DNA of 40,610 nucleotides, taken from Halocatena pleomorpha (lineage in GTDB: Archaea > Halobacteriota > Halobacteria > Halobacteriales > Haloarculaceae). This document shows positions 8,628 through 16,288 of this stretch, in pieces. The notes under the pieces are model-generated. The model made no database searches and was not told the origin of the DNA. It saw only the letters and a program-made list of their open reading frames with translations. The DNA lies in the NCBI RefSeq assembly GCF_003862495.1, contig NZ_RRCH01000013.1, positions 1 through 40,610 on the forward strand, given 5' to 3'. The first letter of the stretch is position 1. The number at the start of each line of letters is the position of its first letter. The position numbers and the translations under genes were made by a program.

Positions 8628-8912
8628 TTACTCCTGAAACTCCAATCGACCGGCTCGCCATCCCTCACGGAGGTGAGCGTTACCGCACTCGCTACACCTG
8701 TAGGTCAGGTTGGTCTTTTTCGTCGGCTTGTTCCCCGCCGGTACTTTCGAGAACTTTCCGGCGTTCCCGATACCGGATTTCTGGCGCTCGCGCTGGCGGC
8801 CCTGTACCTCTGTCATTCCCGAAGGACGACCTGAACGAACTTTCTCGACCTCGTGCTCCTCATGGGAGTCACAGTTCGGACAGTACGTCCTGAATCGGCG
8901 TGGCATCTGCAT
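8628..8912 (-). CDS. rpl44e: 50S ribosomal protein L44e
   Basis: A 94-aa zinc-finger ribosomal protein near the E site. It begins [20 protein letters not shown], with CPNC and the later CSEC as the zinc ligands, and ends [15 protein letters not shown], which is the conserved haloarchaeal C terminus. A methionine two codons later is an alternative start, but haloarchaeal L44e proteins normally start MQMPRRF. This is the promoter-proximal gene of the five-gene translation operon. Confidence 0.96.
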   Translation of the reverse strand: MQMPRRFRTYCPNCDSHEEHEVEKVRSGRPSGMTEVQGRQRERQKSGIGNAGKFSKVPAGNKPTKKTNLTYRCSECGNAHLREGWRAGRLEFQE

Positions 8913-8941
8913 GGTTACTGAGTCTATCTTATCGACGCCGC

Positions 8942-8948
8942 ATTAAAA
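8942..8948 (-). promoter_or_regulatory. Box A of the rpl44e operon
   Basis: On the - strand TTTTAAT is centred about 33 nt before the rpl44e ATG, giving a leader of only a few nucleotides. It is the only AT-rich box in this spacer. Confidence 0.5.
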
Positions 8949-8998
8949 CCCGTTTGGTTCGGACCAGAACGGTCTGAGGACACGCGAATGCTGCATCC

Positions 8999-9421
8999 TC
9001 ACTCCATAGACCCTGCTGTCGGAAGTTTCGATCGTGCTCGTGGCGTCAGTTCGTACCCTAACACGGGGTCGGAGGTGGACGCGACGAGACCCCCAACTCG
9101 AAGTTCGGTGAGCAGTCCGTTGAGATCGCTCTCACACAGTTCCGTACATTCAATCAGATCGATGGCTGCGATCGGCTCAGTGCGTGCGAGCACAACCAAC
9201 AGCCCGAGGGCGCGATCGTCCTGGACACCGATATCCGCGCCAGTGTCTGCAGACACTGTCGTCCCGATCGTTTCTAAGGGTGCGGTCTCCGCTTGGAGTT
9301 CAAGCCGATCGGGATCGATATATCGCTCCTCGCCGGTGACCGGATCAGCCACGAGCCACGCGTCCGAAGCGCGTTTCCGGAGAAGATACCGAGAGCCATC
9401 GTCAGCCCGAACGGTGCGCAT
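8999..9421 (-). CDS. Uncharacterised haloarchaeal protein with probable winged-helix C terminus
   Basis: A 140-aa soluble acidic protein I cannot name. The first third (residues 1-45) looks like a small beta-rich domain (SRYLLRKRASDAWLVADPVTGEERYI). The last 70 residues (LGLLVVLARTEPIAAIDLI then ESDLNGLLTELRVGGLVAS and GYELTPRAR) have the helix-turn-helix pattern of a winged helix of the kind that senses or binds DNA. No catalytic motif is seen. It is the last of three consecutive small - strand genes and may be co-transcribed with the membrane protein gene 24 bases upstream. A transcription-regulator role is inference only. Confidence 0.75.
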   Translation of the reverse strand: MRTVRADDGSRYLLRKRASDAWLVADPVTGEERYIDPDRLELQAETAPLETIGTTVSADTGADIGVQDDRALGLLVVLARTEPIAAIDLIECTELCESDLNGLLTELRVGGLVASTSDPVLGYELTPRARSKLPTAGSME

Positions 9422-9445
9422 ACCGTCGGTACTGGCCGACAGCAG

Positions 9446-9724
9446 TTATCCATTCCGGTGGTTTCGGTATCGGAGGTAGCCAATCAACAACGCAGCCACA
9501 CCGATCACGGTAAGGCTCCCTCCAAACTGGAGTCGGCCCCGAAACACCACGAACAGCACCCCGAGACTGAGAGCGAACAGCCCGACGTTGGCCATCAGAA
9601 CCAGCAACCAAAACGTGCGTTGGAGTTCGGGCGGAGCGTTGGTGTCGCTCGGACCGGGAGCCTCAGGAATATCGATTTGAGGCCCGACTGCGTCGGGATC
9701 AAACTCCTCTGGCTCAACGGACAT
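9446..9724 (-). CDS. Small two-helix membrane protein, DUF7322-like
   Basis: A protein of about 92 aa with an acidic proline-rich N-terminal part (EPEEFDPDAVGPQIDIPEAP). Two transmembrane helices follow (about residues 38-58 and 63-80), then a short basic end (GYLRYRNHRNG). The architecture and wording resemble a haloarchaea-only family I remember as DUF7322; function is unknown. The ATG at 9724 is one choice. An in-frame GTG at 9784 would add 20 residues that repeat the EPxxFDP pattern, so the true N terminus could be longer. Positively charged residues after the second helix suggest a cytoplasmic C terminus. Confidence 0.7.
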   Translation of the reverse strand: MSVEPEEFDPDAVGPQIDIPEAPGPSDTNAPPELQRTFWLLVLMANVGLFALSLGVLFVVFRGRLQFGGSLTVIGVAALLIGYLRYRNHRNG

Positions 9725-9857
9725 GGGATCGAACCCATCCGGTTCTGTCGGCCACGAACTGTCGTCCTCTCGGGATGGAGCCACACTGACTGTTCTCCAG
9801 TCAGCCACAAAAGATTCTCGTTGCTGTGTGGCTACTGTTGGATCAGTTCGCTCCGGA

Positions 9858-10037
9858 TCAAACGGCGTCGTCAAGCCTGATAGCGCGACAGGCCTGAATC
9901 CAGGCCAAGGGGTTGCCAGCGTCGTAGAACACGACACCCTCTTCAACCTCATACGCCTCCGTCGTCTCGATAGCGTCGGAACCTGGTGACTCGGCGCGTT
10001 GTGCGTCCATCGACACTAGGGTGTCATTGTCTGACAT
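9858..10037 (-). CDS. Small haloarchaeal acidic protein, DUF7331-like
   Basis: A 59-aa protein with an acidic, disordered first half. The second half carries the pattern YEVEEGVVFYDAGNPLAWIQACRAIRLDDAV, which I recognise as a small haloarchaea-specific family (DUF7331-like). No function is known. The ATG at 10037 is chosen over an in-frame codon nine residues upstream because it is the conserved-looking start. A weak box A-like CCTATG lies about 30 nt upstream. Confidence 0.75.
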   Translation of the reverse strand: MSDNDTLVSMDAQRAESPGSDAIETTEAYEVEEGVVFYDAGNPLAWIQACRAIRLDDAV

Positions 10038-10168
10038 ACCGTACTCCACGGTGATGGCTGTCACGACATAGGCTTTCGGAACCCACCCAAAGATTGCCGG
10101 ATCGATTGTTGGGAGCGAGGGATGGCGCGATGATTGGCAGGGACGGGATCAGGAGACTGCGTGTGAAC

Positions 10169-11206
10169 TCACAGCCAGCCTTGTTTGTGGAGGAGTTCGC
10201 CGTTCAGAACGCTCGCACCGGCCGCTCCACGAATGGTGTTATGGGCCAAACAGTTGTACTGGACGCCATCCGTGGTCTCTTGGAAACCGCCTGCAGTCAC
10301 AGCCATTCCATCACCACGGAGCCGATCGAGTCGGGGCTGGGGCCGATCCGGTTCATCGTCGAACACGTGGATGAGTGGGTCGGGGGAGCTGTAGAGATCG
10401 ATCGAGGAGTACGACTGCATTGCAGCCCGAGCGTCTGCTGGGGTGATCGACTCGCGGGTGTCGGCCCAGACGTTTTCGAGGTGTCCATCAAGCGTCGGGA
10501 TGCGATTACACGACGCCGCCACGTCGACACCGTGCCAATCGATTTCTGCCCCATCAAACGTGCCGAGGAGCTTGCACGCTTCTTGTTCCATCTTGCGTTC
10601 CTCGCCGCCGATGTGGGGGATGGCGTTGTCGATGATCTCCATTGAACTCACTCCCGAGTAGCCTGCTCCCGACACCGCCTGAAGCGTGGAGACAGTGACT
10701 CGTTCGAGACCGAACGAGTCGAGCGCTGCGAGTGTCGGAACCATCGTGATCGTTGAACAGTTTGGATTTTTCACCAGCGCCCCATCCCAACCGCGTTCGT
10801 CTTGTTGGACTTCGAGTACGCCGAGATGGTCGGGATTCACTTCGGGTATCGTGAGCGGAACATCGGGCGCAGTCCGGTGGTTCGAGGAGTTCGAGGAGAC
10901 GACGTAGCCCGCCTCACAGAACGCCGGCTCGACGCGCTCACCGACGCTAGAGGGCAACGAGGAAAACAATAGATCGATGTCATCGGGTACCGCGTCGGGT
11001 TCAGTTCGACGGACGGTCGTTTCTGCGACCGATTCTGGAATCGGCGCGTCGATTCGCCATTTCGCAACGTCGCGGTAGGGATGGCCTGCGCTCGCGTTGC
11101 TCGCAGTGAGCGCAGCCAGTTCGAAATCAGGGTGTGGTTCGAGCAGTTGAATGAGTCGTTGACCGACAGCTCCGGTCGCACCGAGGATTCCAGCAGTGAC
11201 AGTCAT
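10169..11206 (-). CDS. asd: Aspartate-semialdehyde dehydrogenase
   Basis: This enzyme reduces aspartyl-4-phosphate to aspartate semialdehyde with NADPH, the branch point to Thr, Met, Ile and Lys. The nucleotide-binding loop is GATGAVGQRL (residues 9-18) and the catalytic cysteine lies in KNPNCSTI (Cys150). The active-site region SGAGYSGV and the HIGGEERKMEQE helix follow. At 345 aa it belongs to the archaeal/fungal-type Asd family. The ATG at 11206 starts MTVTAGILGATG; further upstream frame is not conserved. It has a weak T-rich box (CGTTTTTGTG on the - strand, 11228-11237) at the right distance for a leaderless start. 131 bases separate it from the next - strand gene, in which I see no further feature. 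Confidence 0.95.
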   Translation of the reverse strand: MTVTAGILGATGAVGQRLIQLLEPHPDFELAALTASNASAGHPYRDVAKWRIDAPIPESVAETTVRRTEPDAVPDDIDLLFSSLPSSVGERVEPAFCEAGYVVSSNSSNHRTAPDVPLTIPEVNPDHLGVLEVQQDERGWDGALVKNPNCSTITMVPTLAALDSFGLERVTVSTLQAVSGAGYSGVSSMEIIDNAIPHIGGEERKMEQEACKLLGTFDGAEIDWHGVDVAASCNRIPTLDGHLENVWADTRESITPADARAAMQSYSSIDLYSSPDPLIHVFDDEPDRPQPRLDRLRGDGMAVTAGGFQETTDGVQYNCLAHNTIRGAAGASVLNGELLHKQGWL

Positions 11207-11318
11207 TACCGAAGATGGGCCGTGACGCACAAAAACGATTGTGATACGCACAATTGACGCGCTGTCGCGTCGTGCACCGTTTAACTAGCGCTTTCGAGGG
11301 TTATACACGAACAGAATG

Positions 11319-11341
11319 TAAAATAAAATACTTTTTTCTTA
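11319..11341 (-). terminator. T-rich terminator region behind rps17e
   Basis: The - strand reads a run of A followed by TATTTTATTTTAC about 100 nt after the rps17e stop. Such oligo-T tracts are the usual intrinsic termination signal of archaeal RNA polymerase. The opposite strand has CTTTTTTCTT, so it could work in both directions. Confidence 0.45.
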
Positions 11342-11441
11342 GATCACGACGGGTTCCGTCCACTGCGATCGGTAGAGGTGACAGGGTCATCCAATCGCCT
11401 CGTTGGCACAGCGATTCGATCGATTCGGTTCCGAGCGGTGG

Positions 11442-11630
11442 TTACTGCGCGGGACTGCCTTGCTTTCGCGTGATGTAGCCAGCGATCCGGTTGCGGACGG
11501 ATTTCGACTCGATGTTGGTGAGTTCCATGACGAGATCCTTGTTCCGATCGAAGTCGTCGTCGAACGCCTCGGAGTATCGGTCTAGCAGCACTGTCGCCGT
11601 TTTCTTGACGTAGGCGGGTTTGATGGCCAT
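11442..11630 (-). CDS. rps17e: 30S ribosomal protein S17e
   Basis: A 62-aa ribosomal protein, short archaeal form. Its start is MAIKPAYVKKTATVLLDRY, and the core ELTNIESKSVRNRIAGYITRK is diagnostic. The ATG at 11630 is leaderless: box A CCTTTTAG (- strand, 11653-11660) lies 27 nt upstream. It lies downstream of the DUF447 gene but has its own promoter, so co-transcription is optional. Confidence 0.95.
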   Translation of the reverse strand: MAIKPAYVKKTATVLLDRYSEAFDDDFDRNKDLVMELTNIESKSVRNRIAGYITRKQGSPAQ

Positions 11631-11652
11631 GCGGTGATTTTCCGACGGCGAG

Positions 11653-11660
11653 GCTAAAAG
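11653..11660 (-). promoter_or_regulatory. Box A of rps17e
   Basis: CCTTTTAG on the - strand is centred about 27 nt before the ATG, the expected position for a leaderless transcript. Confidence 0.6.
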
Positions 11661-11692
11661 GATTCGTTTCATGGTCCACGACGAAACCGACG

Positions 11693-12262
11693 TCACTCCA
11701 CCAGTTCCTCAAACCGCTCCCATGCCGCTCGTTCCCGTTTCCCGCCACAGCGGTCGACCACGGTTCCGGCTCGATCGATCCGCGCCCGGAGTTTGTCGGT
11801 GTCGTACTCGGGCACGTCGAGGCGCGAGGCGGCGACAGTAGCCTCGATGATCGCGTAGTAGCCCCGGTTCGTCGTTGGTACCACGCGTTGTTCGATAGCC
11901 GATTCGACGGGCGTGAGCACCCACTCCTCCCAGTGGCCTTCATTACCTGTTCCGATCGATTCGACGGCGACCCGAACCCACGCGTCGGCGCTGTCGAGGA
12001 TCGGCGTTTCTTCTTCGCGGATCGAACACGCGGCTTCAACGAAATCCACGGGATCACGGGTGAACTGGACGTACCCCTCGGCGCGCTCGTGGAGATTATG
12101 ACGTGTGCGCGTACGCCCCCACGTCCGGGCGGTGATCACCGCTTCATCCCCACCAGCGAACAGGCCGAGCACGGCGACGTTCCACCGATCGTTCGGCCCC
12201 AGCGTCGTGATGATTGATTCGGTGACACCCGACAGTTCGAGAGGCCAGTCGGATTCTGTCAC
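11693..12262 (-). CDS. DUF447 family protein, probable flavin-binding
   Basis: A 189-aa member of the archaeal DUF447 family. Structures of family members, as I recall, show an FMN-binding split-barrel type fold; the reaction is unknown. Recognisable parts are ESIITTLGPNDRWNVAVLGL (residues 15-34), RTWGRTRTRHNL and YVQFTRDPVDFVEAA, then a helical C terminus. The start overlaps the stop of the CitG-like gene by 4 bases, the last link of the overlapped cofD set. Homologues of this family and of the CitG-like neighbour occur in tetrahydromethanopterin-linked C1 gene clusters of methylotrophs and methanogens (remembered, not checked). This suggests a role in a C1-carrier or flavin/F420-type cofactor pathway. 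Confidence 0.82.
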   Translation of the reverse strand: MTESDWPLELSGVTESIITTLGPNDRWNVAVLGLFAGGDEAVITARTWGRTRTRHNLHERAEGYVQFTRDPVDFVEAACSIREEETPILDSADAWVRVAVESIGTGNEGHWEEWVLTPVESAIEQRVVPTTNRGYYAIIEATVAASRLDVPEYDTDKLRARIDRAGTVVDRCGGKRERAAWERFEELVE

Positions 12263-13101
12263 ACCGACACCCCCTGTTCGAGTGCGAGAAACAGCGCGGC
12301 CGCAGTGATGTCTGCGGTCGTTCCGGGGTTGATCTCGCGGCGAATGAACTCCGTTGCGAGGTCATCGGCTGTGATCGTTCCGTCGAGTGCCGCCTGTGCG
12401 CGTTCGACCACCTCCTCGGCCGTCGCGTGGTCGTGTCGTTTCACGACGAACGTGTCCGGTTCGGACGCGAGCAACCGGAGATACGCGTCTGCTGCCCGAT
12501 CGGAAATCGGGCCGTCGCCCGCTTCGATCCAGTCGGCGGCACGAAACGATCGGGGGAACGCTTCCGTCCACTCCCGAGCGACGCCATCTACGTCCGCGCT
12601 TAGCTCCATCACGTCGAACAGCGTGAGACCACGTTCTCGCAGCGTCGACGCAGCGCGGGCCCCCCGCCGGACATCGAGCGCAGTGAGTTCCGGCGGTGGA
12701 TCATCGACACCCACATCCACGTGTTCAAACGCCCGGTAGAAATCACAAGCATCCTCGACGGTGGTCGCGTGAACGATCTCCTCGATCGGTTCTGGCGTGA
12801 GGGCGGTCTCAGAATCTGCGCTTGCGGCTTGGACGAGCGGAACCAGCAGCAACAGCGCCCCGAACTGGGTGTTTCCACCCCGCTGTTCTGCCATCCCAAC
12901 AACGCCACGCTCGAAGGCACGACCAACCGCAGCACCCTGCTGTGCCAACAACAGCCCCGGCGTGCTCCCAACGGCACCGGCCATGAAATGCTCGAACCGG
13001 AGATCGTTGTACTCGTGGCGTCGATCCACGTTGCCGGGCTTTGGCGTTCCAGACAGTTCGAGCAACAGCGCCAGCTGGGCGTTCTGTGCCGGCGATCTCA
13101 C
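12259..13101 (-). CDS. CitG/MdcB-like triphosphoribosyl-dephospho-CoA synthase family protein
   Basis: A 280-aa protein of the family that makes the triphosphoribosyl-dephospho-CoA prosthetic group in bacteria. The family start motif TPKPGNVDRRHEYNDL (residues 18-33) and GGNTQFGALLLLVPLVQA (74-91) are clear, as is the C-terminal ATEFIRREINPGTTADITAA. Haloarchaea are not known to have citrate or malonate lyase acyl carrier proteins, so the substrate is probably different. The GTG start overlaps the preceding stop as GTGA. It is embedded between the Dus-like barrel and DUF447 genes, both overlapping, implying one pathway with CofD. Confidence 0.85.
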   Translation of the reverse strand: MRSPAQNAQLALLLELSGTPKPGNVDRRHEYNDLRFEHFMAGAVGSTPGLLLAQQGAAVGRAFERGVVGMAEQRGGNTQFGALLLLVPLVQAASADSETALTPEPIEEIVHATTVEDACDFYRAFEHVDVGVDDPPPELTALDVRRGARAASTLRERGLTLFDVMELSADVDGVAREWTEAFPRSFRAADWIEAGDGPISDRAADAYLRLLASEPDTFVVKRHDHATAEEVVERAQAALDGTITADDLATEFIRREINPGTTADITAAALFLALEQGVSV

Positions 13102-13871
13102 GCGTCAACCCTCCGATCGAGACCGAACCACTCTACCGTCGCGTCGTGAACGCGAGCGAGCACGCGTGGATCGTCGCTCGGTCTGCCGACGCTCACCGCG
13201 TCTGCGCCGTAGTCGAAGTATTCCCGTACCGTTTCGCGATCGCGGACACCGTTGTTTGCAATGAGGAACGCGTCGGTGTGTGCAGCCACCGCCTCAATCA
13301 CCGGTTCTGAGTCCATTGCGTCGATGTGGAGGATGTCCGCACCCGCCTGACTCGCCTGTCGCGCTGTTTCGAGGAGATCGACGCCCGGAACCGCAGCGCG
13401 CAGTTTCACGCTGGTCGTCGCGCCCGTCTCGCTCGCACCGCGGACGTACGTACAGAGCCGGTCGAGATCAGCCAACAGCGTTTCACCGGCACCCGCTGTA
13501 CACATCTCTTCCTGTCTGCAATGGGCGTTGATCTCGACGATCGCGTCGTGTTCGTGGCAGACTGTGGCCGCGTTCCGAAGCGGTTCGAGGGAGCTGCTTC
13601 GGACGTTGAACCCGGCCGTGATCGGTAGCTCGGACAGCTCGGACAGTTGGGTGTCGATAAACGCGAGCGGATCGGTGGGCAGAAACTCCTCACGGTCGCG
13701 CTCTGTGAGCGCGCGGGCAGCCTCGCGCGTCGGTCGATCGAGCGCGATCCCACCGAGAAACGCACAGCCGGCGTAGGGAGCGGCTCGCCGTGCCCACGCC
13801 GCGTCCGACGCCCCGCTCAGACTCGCTACCGCAACCCTAGGAGTGAAGGCCACGGGATCGGAGCCACCCAT
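13098..13871 (-). CDS. Dus-like FMN TIM-barrel protein of unknown function
   Basis: A 257-aa TIM-barrel protein related to tRNA-dihydrouridine synthases and dihydroorotate dehydrogenases. In Dus enzymes the motif NxGCPxxxV...GAGAxLL carries the catalytic Cys. Here NAHCRQEEMCTAGAGETLL (residues 115-133) keeps Cys118 and the glycine-rich helix but not the Gly-Cys-Pro wording. TSVKLRAA (153-160) is the next strand, and NNGVRDRETVREYFDYGADAVSVGR (206-230) is the typical phosphate-binding end for FMN. It lacks the C-terminal tRNA-binding helical domain of true Dus enzymes, so a small-molecule substrate is likelier. ATG at 13871 shares one base with the cofD stop; a GTG one codon upstream is also possible. 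It is part of the cofD operon. Confidence 0.75.
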   Translation of the reverse strand: MGGSDPVAFTPRVAVASLSGASDAAWARRAAPYAGCAFLGGIALDRPTREAARALTERDREEFLPTDPLAFIDTQLSELSELPITAGFNVRSSSLEPLRNAATVCHEHDAIVEINAHCRQEEMCTAGAGETLLADLDRLCTYVRGASETGATTSVKLRAAVPGVDLLETARQASQAGADILHIDAMDSEPVIEAVAAHTDAFLIANNGVRDRETVREYFDYGADAVSVGRPSDDPRVLARVHDATVEWFGLDRRVDA

Positions 13872-14911
13872 CACCGATCACCGCCCGTCTCGGACTGGGG
13901 GACACTGGGCGTTGCTGTGTGCTCGCTCAGTTCGAGCGCGTCGCGGACCGCACGGGCAACCCGCTCCGCGTCGGCGTCGGCGTCGAGCGTCGTGTCGGTT
14001 CGCACCACCGGCCGGTCGAGCGCTGTTGGATCTTCAGAATCGAGCACGAACGCGTCCACGAAGGGGTAGGTCTCAGCGACGCCAGCGGTGCTAGCTTCAT
14101 AGCCCATTGCGCGCATGAGCTTGGCTGCCGGGCCGGAAAAGACCCGATCACCGATGAACGGCGAGACTGCGACGACCGTCGTCTCGAACAGTGCGCGCTC
14201 GAATCGTTCCATCGACAGCATCGGGCCGATGCTCGTCACGGGGTTCGACGGACCGATTACGACCGGTTGGGACAGCGCATCGAGCACCTGCTCAGTTGGC
14301 TCGGCGTCGACTGCGCCACGGAACTCCACCGTCTCGACCGGTGGCTCTCCGTCGTGGCCGACCCAAAACGCCTGAAAATGCATCGGTCCGTCCGGCGTGT
14401 GAACGATCGTCGCCACCGGATCGTCGCTCATCGGCAACAGGGTCCGGTCCAGTCCGAACGCGTCAGCCAGCGTTTCCGTCGCCTCAGTCAGCGTCGCACC
14501 CGCATCCAAGAGGCTCGTTCGGGTCACGTGAACCGCACGATCCCGGTCACCGATCTGCATGAACTCACCCACGCCGGAAAACCGTCGCCACTGGGCGATC
14601 GCGCGGCCAGCAGTCTGTCGATCCGCGGGAAGATAGCGCGGTTCGGAATTGAGTCCCGTTCGGTCAGCGATCCGAACGAGTTCGTCGTGAGTGGTGGTCG
14701 GATCGTCGTCGATCCCCCACCACGTTTCACGGTCGAGCACACCGCCATCGAGAAAGAGTACCGTATCGAGATCCGGCGAGACGAGGACGCCGCCGAGTTC
14801 GATGTCATCTCCCGTGTTCCCCACAACAACTGTTTCGGACGAAGGAAACACGGTGTCGCTCCCGGCGAGCAGTTTCGGGGTGCCGGTTCCACCAGCGAGG
14901 AACGTCGTCAT
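13871..14911 (-). CDS. cofD: 2-phospho-L-lactate transferase CofD
   Basis: This enzyme transfers the phospholactate (or related) unit to 7,8-didemethyl-8-hydroxy-5-deazariboflavin (Fo), making F420-0, the hydride-carrying deazaflavin of methanogens and haloarchaea. The N-terminal loop [12 protein letters not shown] (residues 4-15) and [23 protein letters not shown] are the family signature. [15 protein letters not shown] and [16 protein letters not shown] follow, the latter shaping the nucleotide/Fo site. Length 346 aa is normal. The ATG at 14911 is leaderless with ACTTATC 27 nt upstream; the open frame reaches much further upstream but enters the divergent promoter. It is the first gene of a four-gene overlapped set. 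Confidence 0.93.
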   Translation of the reverse strand: MTTFLAGGTGTPKLLAGSDTVFPSSETVVVGNTGDDIELGGVLVSPDLDTVLFLDGGVLDRETWWGIDDDPTTTHDELVRIADRTGLNSEPRYLPADRQTAGRAIAQWRRFSGVGEFMQIGDRDRAVHVTRTSLLDAGATLTEATETLADAFGLDRTLLPMSDDPVATIVHTPDGPMHFQAFWVGHDGEPPVETVEFRGAVDAEPTEQVLDALSQPVVIGPSNPVTSIGPMLSMERFERALFETTVVAVSPFIGDRVFSGPAAKLMRAMGYEASTAGVAETYPFVDAFVLDSEDPTALDRPVVRTDTTLDADADAERVARAVRDALELSEHTATPSVPQSETGGDR

Positions 14912-14935
14912 ACTCCCAACCGGGAGATGTACGAA

Positions 14936-14985
14936 GATAAGTGCTTGTGGTTGTACCTGTGCTTGTGCTTGTCTTGTATTTGTAC
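14936..14985. promoter_or_regulatory. Divergent promoter region with TTGT repeats
   Basis: Box A of cofD reads ACTTATC on the - strand (14936-14942). Directly upstream of it are six TTGT units on the + strand (starting 14945, 14951, 14963, 14969, 14974 and 14980), mostly one every 5-6 bases. This is either a decaying microsatellite or a set of regulator sites. It lies in the 141-bp spacer between cofD and the divergent HD-domain gene. Confidence 0.45.
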
Positions 14986-15024
14986 ACCCAGTTGCTACCA
15001 CGGGCAGCACCGAGCACGGCCCGT

Positions 15025-15030
15025 TTTTAT
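15025..15030 (+). promoter_or_regulatory. Box A of the HD phosphohydrolase operon
   Basis: TTTTAT is centred about 25 nt before the GTG at 15053, as expected for a leaderless transcript. It supports that start over the very long upstream frame. Confidence 0.6.
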
Positions 15031-15052
15031 CGACCGGCGGCAAAGTAGGCTC

Positions 15053-16288
15053 GTGACGACGATCAAAGACAGTGTTCACGACCACATCGAGGTCGAGGGC
15101 GTCGCCGCCGCCCTGCTCGATACGCCCCCTGTTCAGCGGTTACGTCGGATCGGTCAGCTCGGGACAGTTAATCTCGTGTATCCCTCGGCCAACCACACCC
15201 GGTTCGAACACAGCCTTGGCGTCTACCACATCGCCAATCAAGCCCTCTCGAAGCTCGGGATCGCGGGACAGAACGCCGATCGGATCCGAGCGGCGGCGTT
15301 GCTTCACGACGTGGGACACTGCCCGTACAGCCATAATATCGAGTCGCTCATTCACCGCCACACGGGGAAATACCACGACGACGTACACGAGCTGCTCGAA
15401 TCGTCATCGATCGCGGCGGTACTCGAACGCCACGACATCGACCCGGAGACCGTGGCGGCACTCATCGCTGGTGAGGGACAGTACGGACAGCTCGTTTCGG
15501 GCGAACTCGACGTGGATCGGATGGATTATCTCGTCCGGGATGCCCACCACACGGGCGTCCCCTACGGCACGATCGATCACGAGCGCTTCGTCCGCGAGCT
15601 ACGATTCATCGACGGCGAGCTCGTGCTCGACGCTGGCAACGTCCAGACGGCTGAAAGCCTACTACTCGCGCGGGCACTGATGAACCGCGCCGTGTACAAA
15701 CATCCAACCGTTCAGATCGGGCGAGCGATACTCCAACGGGGAACTGAACGGCTGTTAGCAGTCGACGCCACCGATCCCGAAACGCTACGTCGGATGGACG
15801 ATCACGACCTCCTCGCTGCGCTCCGCTCGTGCCCGTCAACGACCGAGCACGCCCGCCGTCTCGACACCCGAACGCTGTACAAACGCGCGGTGTGGGCGGA
15901 ACTGGGTGATGTCCCCGACGAGCTACTCGAAATGAGTTACGAGCAAACACGAACACTCGAAGCAGACGTAGCCGACGCGGCCGGTGTCGATACCGAAGCC
16001 GTTATCTTCGATATTCCCGGAGAGCCGTCGATGCCCGAATCGACGAGCCGCGTCGTTGTCAACGGAGAGATCAGGACGCTCGCGGGTGAATCGACGCTTG
16101 TCCGCGCGCTCATGGCAGCCCACCGCGATCGGTGGCGGTTTGGCGTGTACGCGCCCGAGGCGTCGGTTGACGCCGTTGGCCACGCGACCGAACAGGTGCT
16201 CGGACTGGAACTTGACGCGCTGGTCAACGACCTCCAGCTCGGTCGACCCGCAACGCTCGATGAGTTCACCAATGAGGGGCAATCGTGA
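15053..16288 (+). CDS. HD superfamily phosphohydrolase (dGTPase/SAMHD1-like)
   Basis: A 411-aa metal-dependent HD-domain phosphohydrolase of the COG1078 type, likely acting on nucleotides. Metal-ligand motifs are [14 protein letters not shown] (His48 and His53 region), [15 protein letters not shown] (His85-Asp86) and the late Asp in [17 protein letters not shown]. The N-terminal [10 protein letters not shown] and [11 protein letters not shown] are also family-typical. The C-terminal third has less recognisable regulatory sequence. The GTG start at 15053 is supported by box A 25 nt upstream; the frame stays open far upstream only because it lies antisense to cofD. It overlaps the amidohydrolase gene by 4 bases. 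Confidence 0.9.
   Translation: MTTIKDSVHDHIEVEGVAAALLDTPPVQRLRRIGQLGTVNLVYPSANHTRFEHSLGVYHIANQALSKLGIAGQNADRIRAAALLHDVGHCPYSHNIESLIHRHTGKYHDDVHELLESSSIAAVLERHDIDPETVAALIAGEGQYGQLVSGELDVDRMDYLVRDAHHTGVPYGTIDHERFVRELRFIDGELVLDAGNVQTAESLLLARALMNRAVYKHPTVQIGRAILQRGTERLLAVDATDPETLRRMDDHDLLAALRSCPSTTEHARRLDTRTLYKRAVWAELGDVPDELLEMSYEQTRTLEADVADAAGVDTEAVIFDIPGEPSMPESTSRVVVNGEIRTLAGESTLVRALMAAHRDRWRFGVYAPEASVDAVGHATEQVLGLELDALVNDLQLGRPATLDEFTNEGQS

Noticed and set aside
9722-9760. tRNA-like T-arm (GGGTTCGATCCC on the - strand)
   Set aside because: No acceptor stem, D-arm or anticodon arm can be drawn around it, and the T-stem pairs badly. It coincides with the start of the DUF7322-like gene.
13919-15052. 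Very long N-terminal extension of the HD phosphohydrolase frame (789-aa open frame)
   Set aside because: It lies antisense to cofD and through its promoter. The family start and a box A at 15025-15030 fix the start at GTG 15053.
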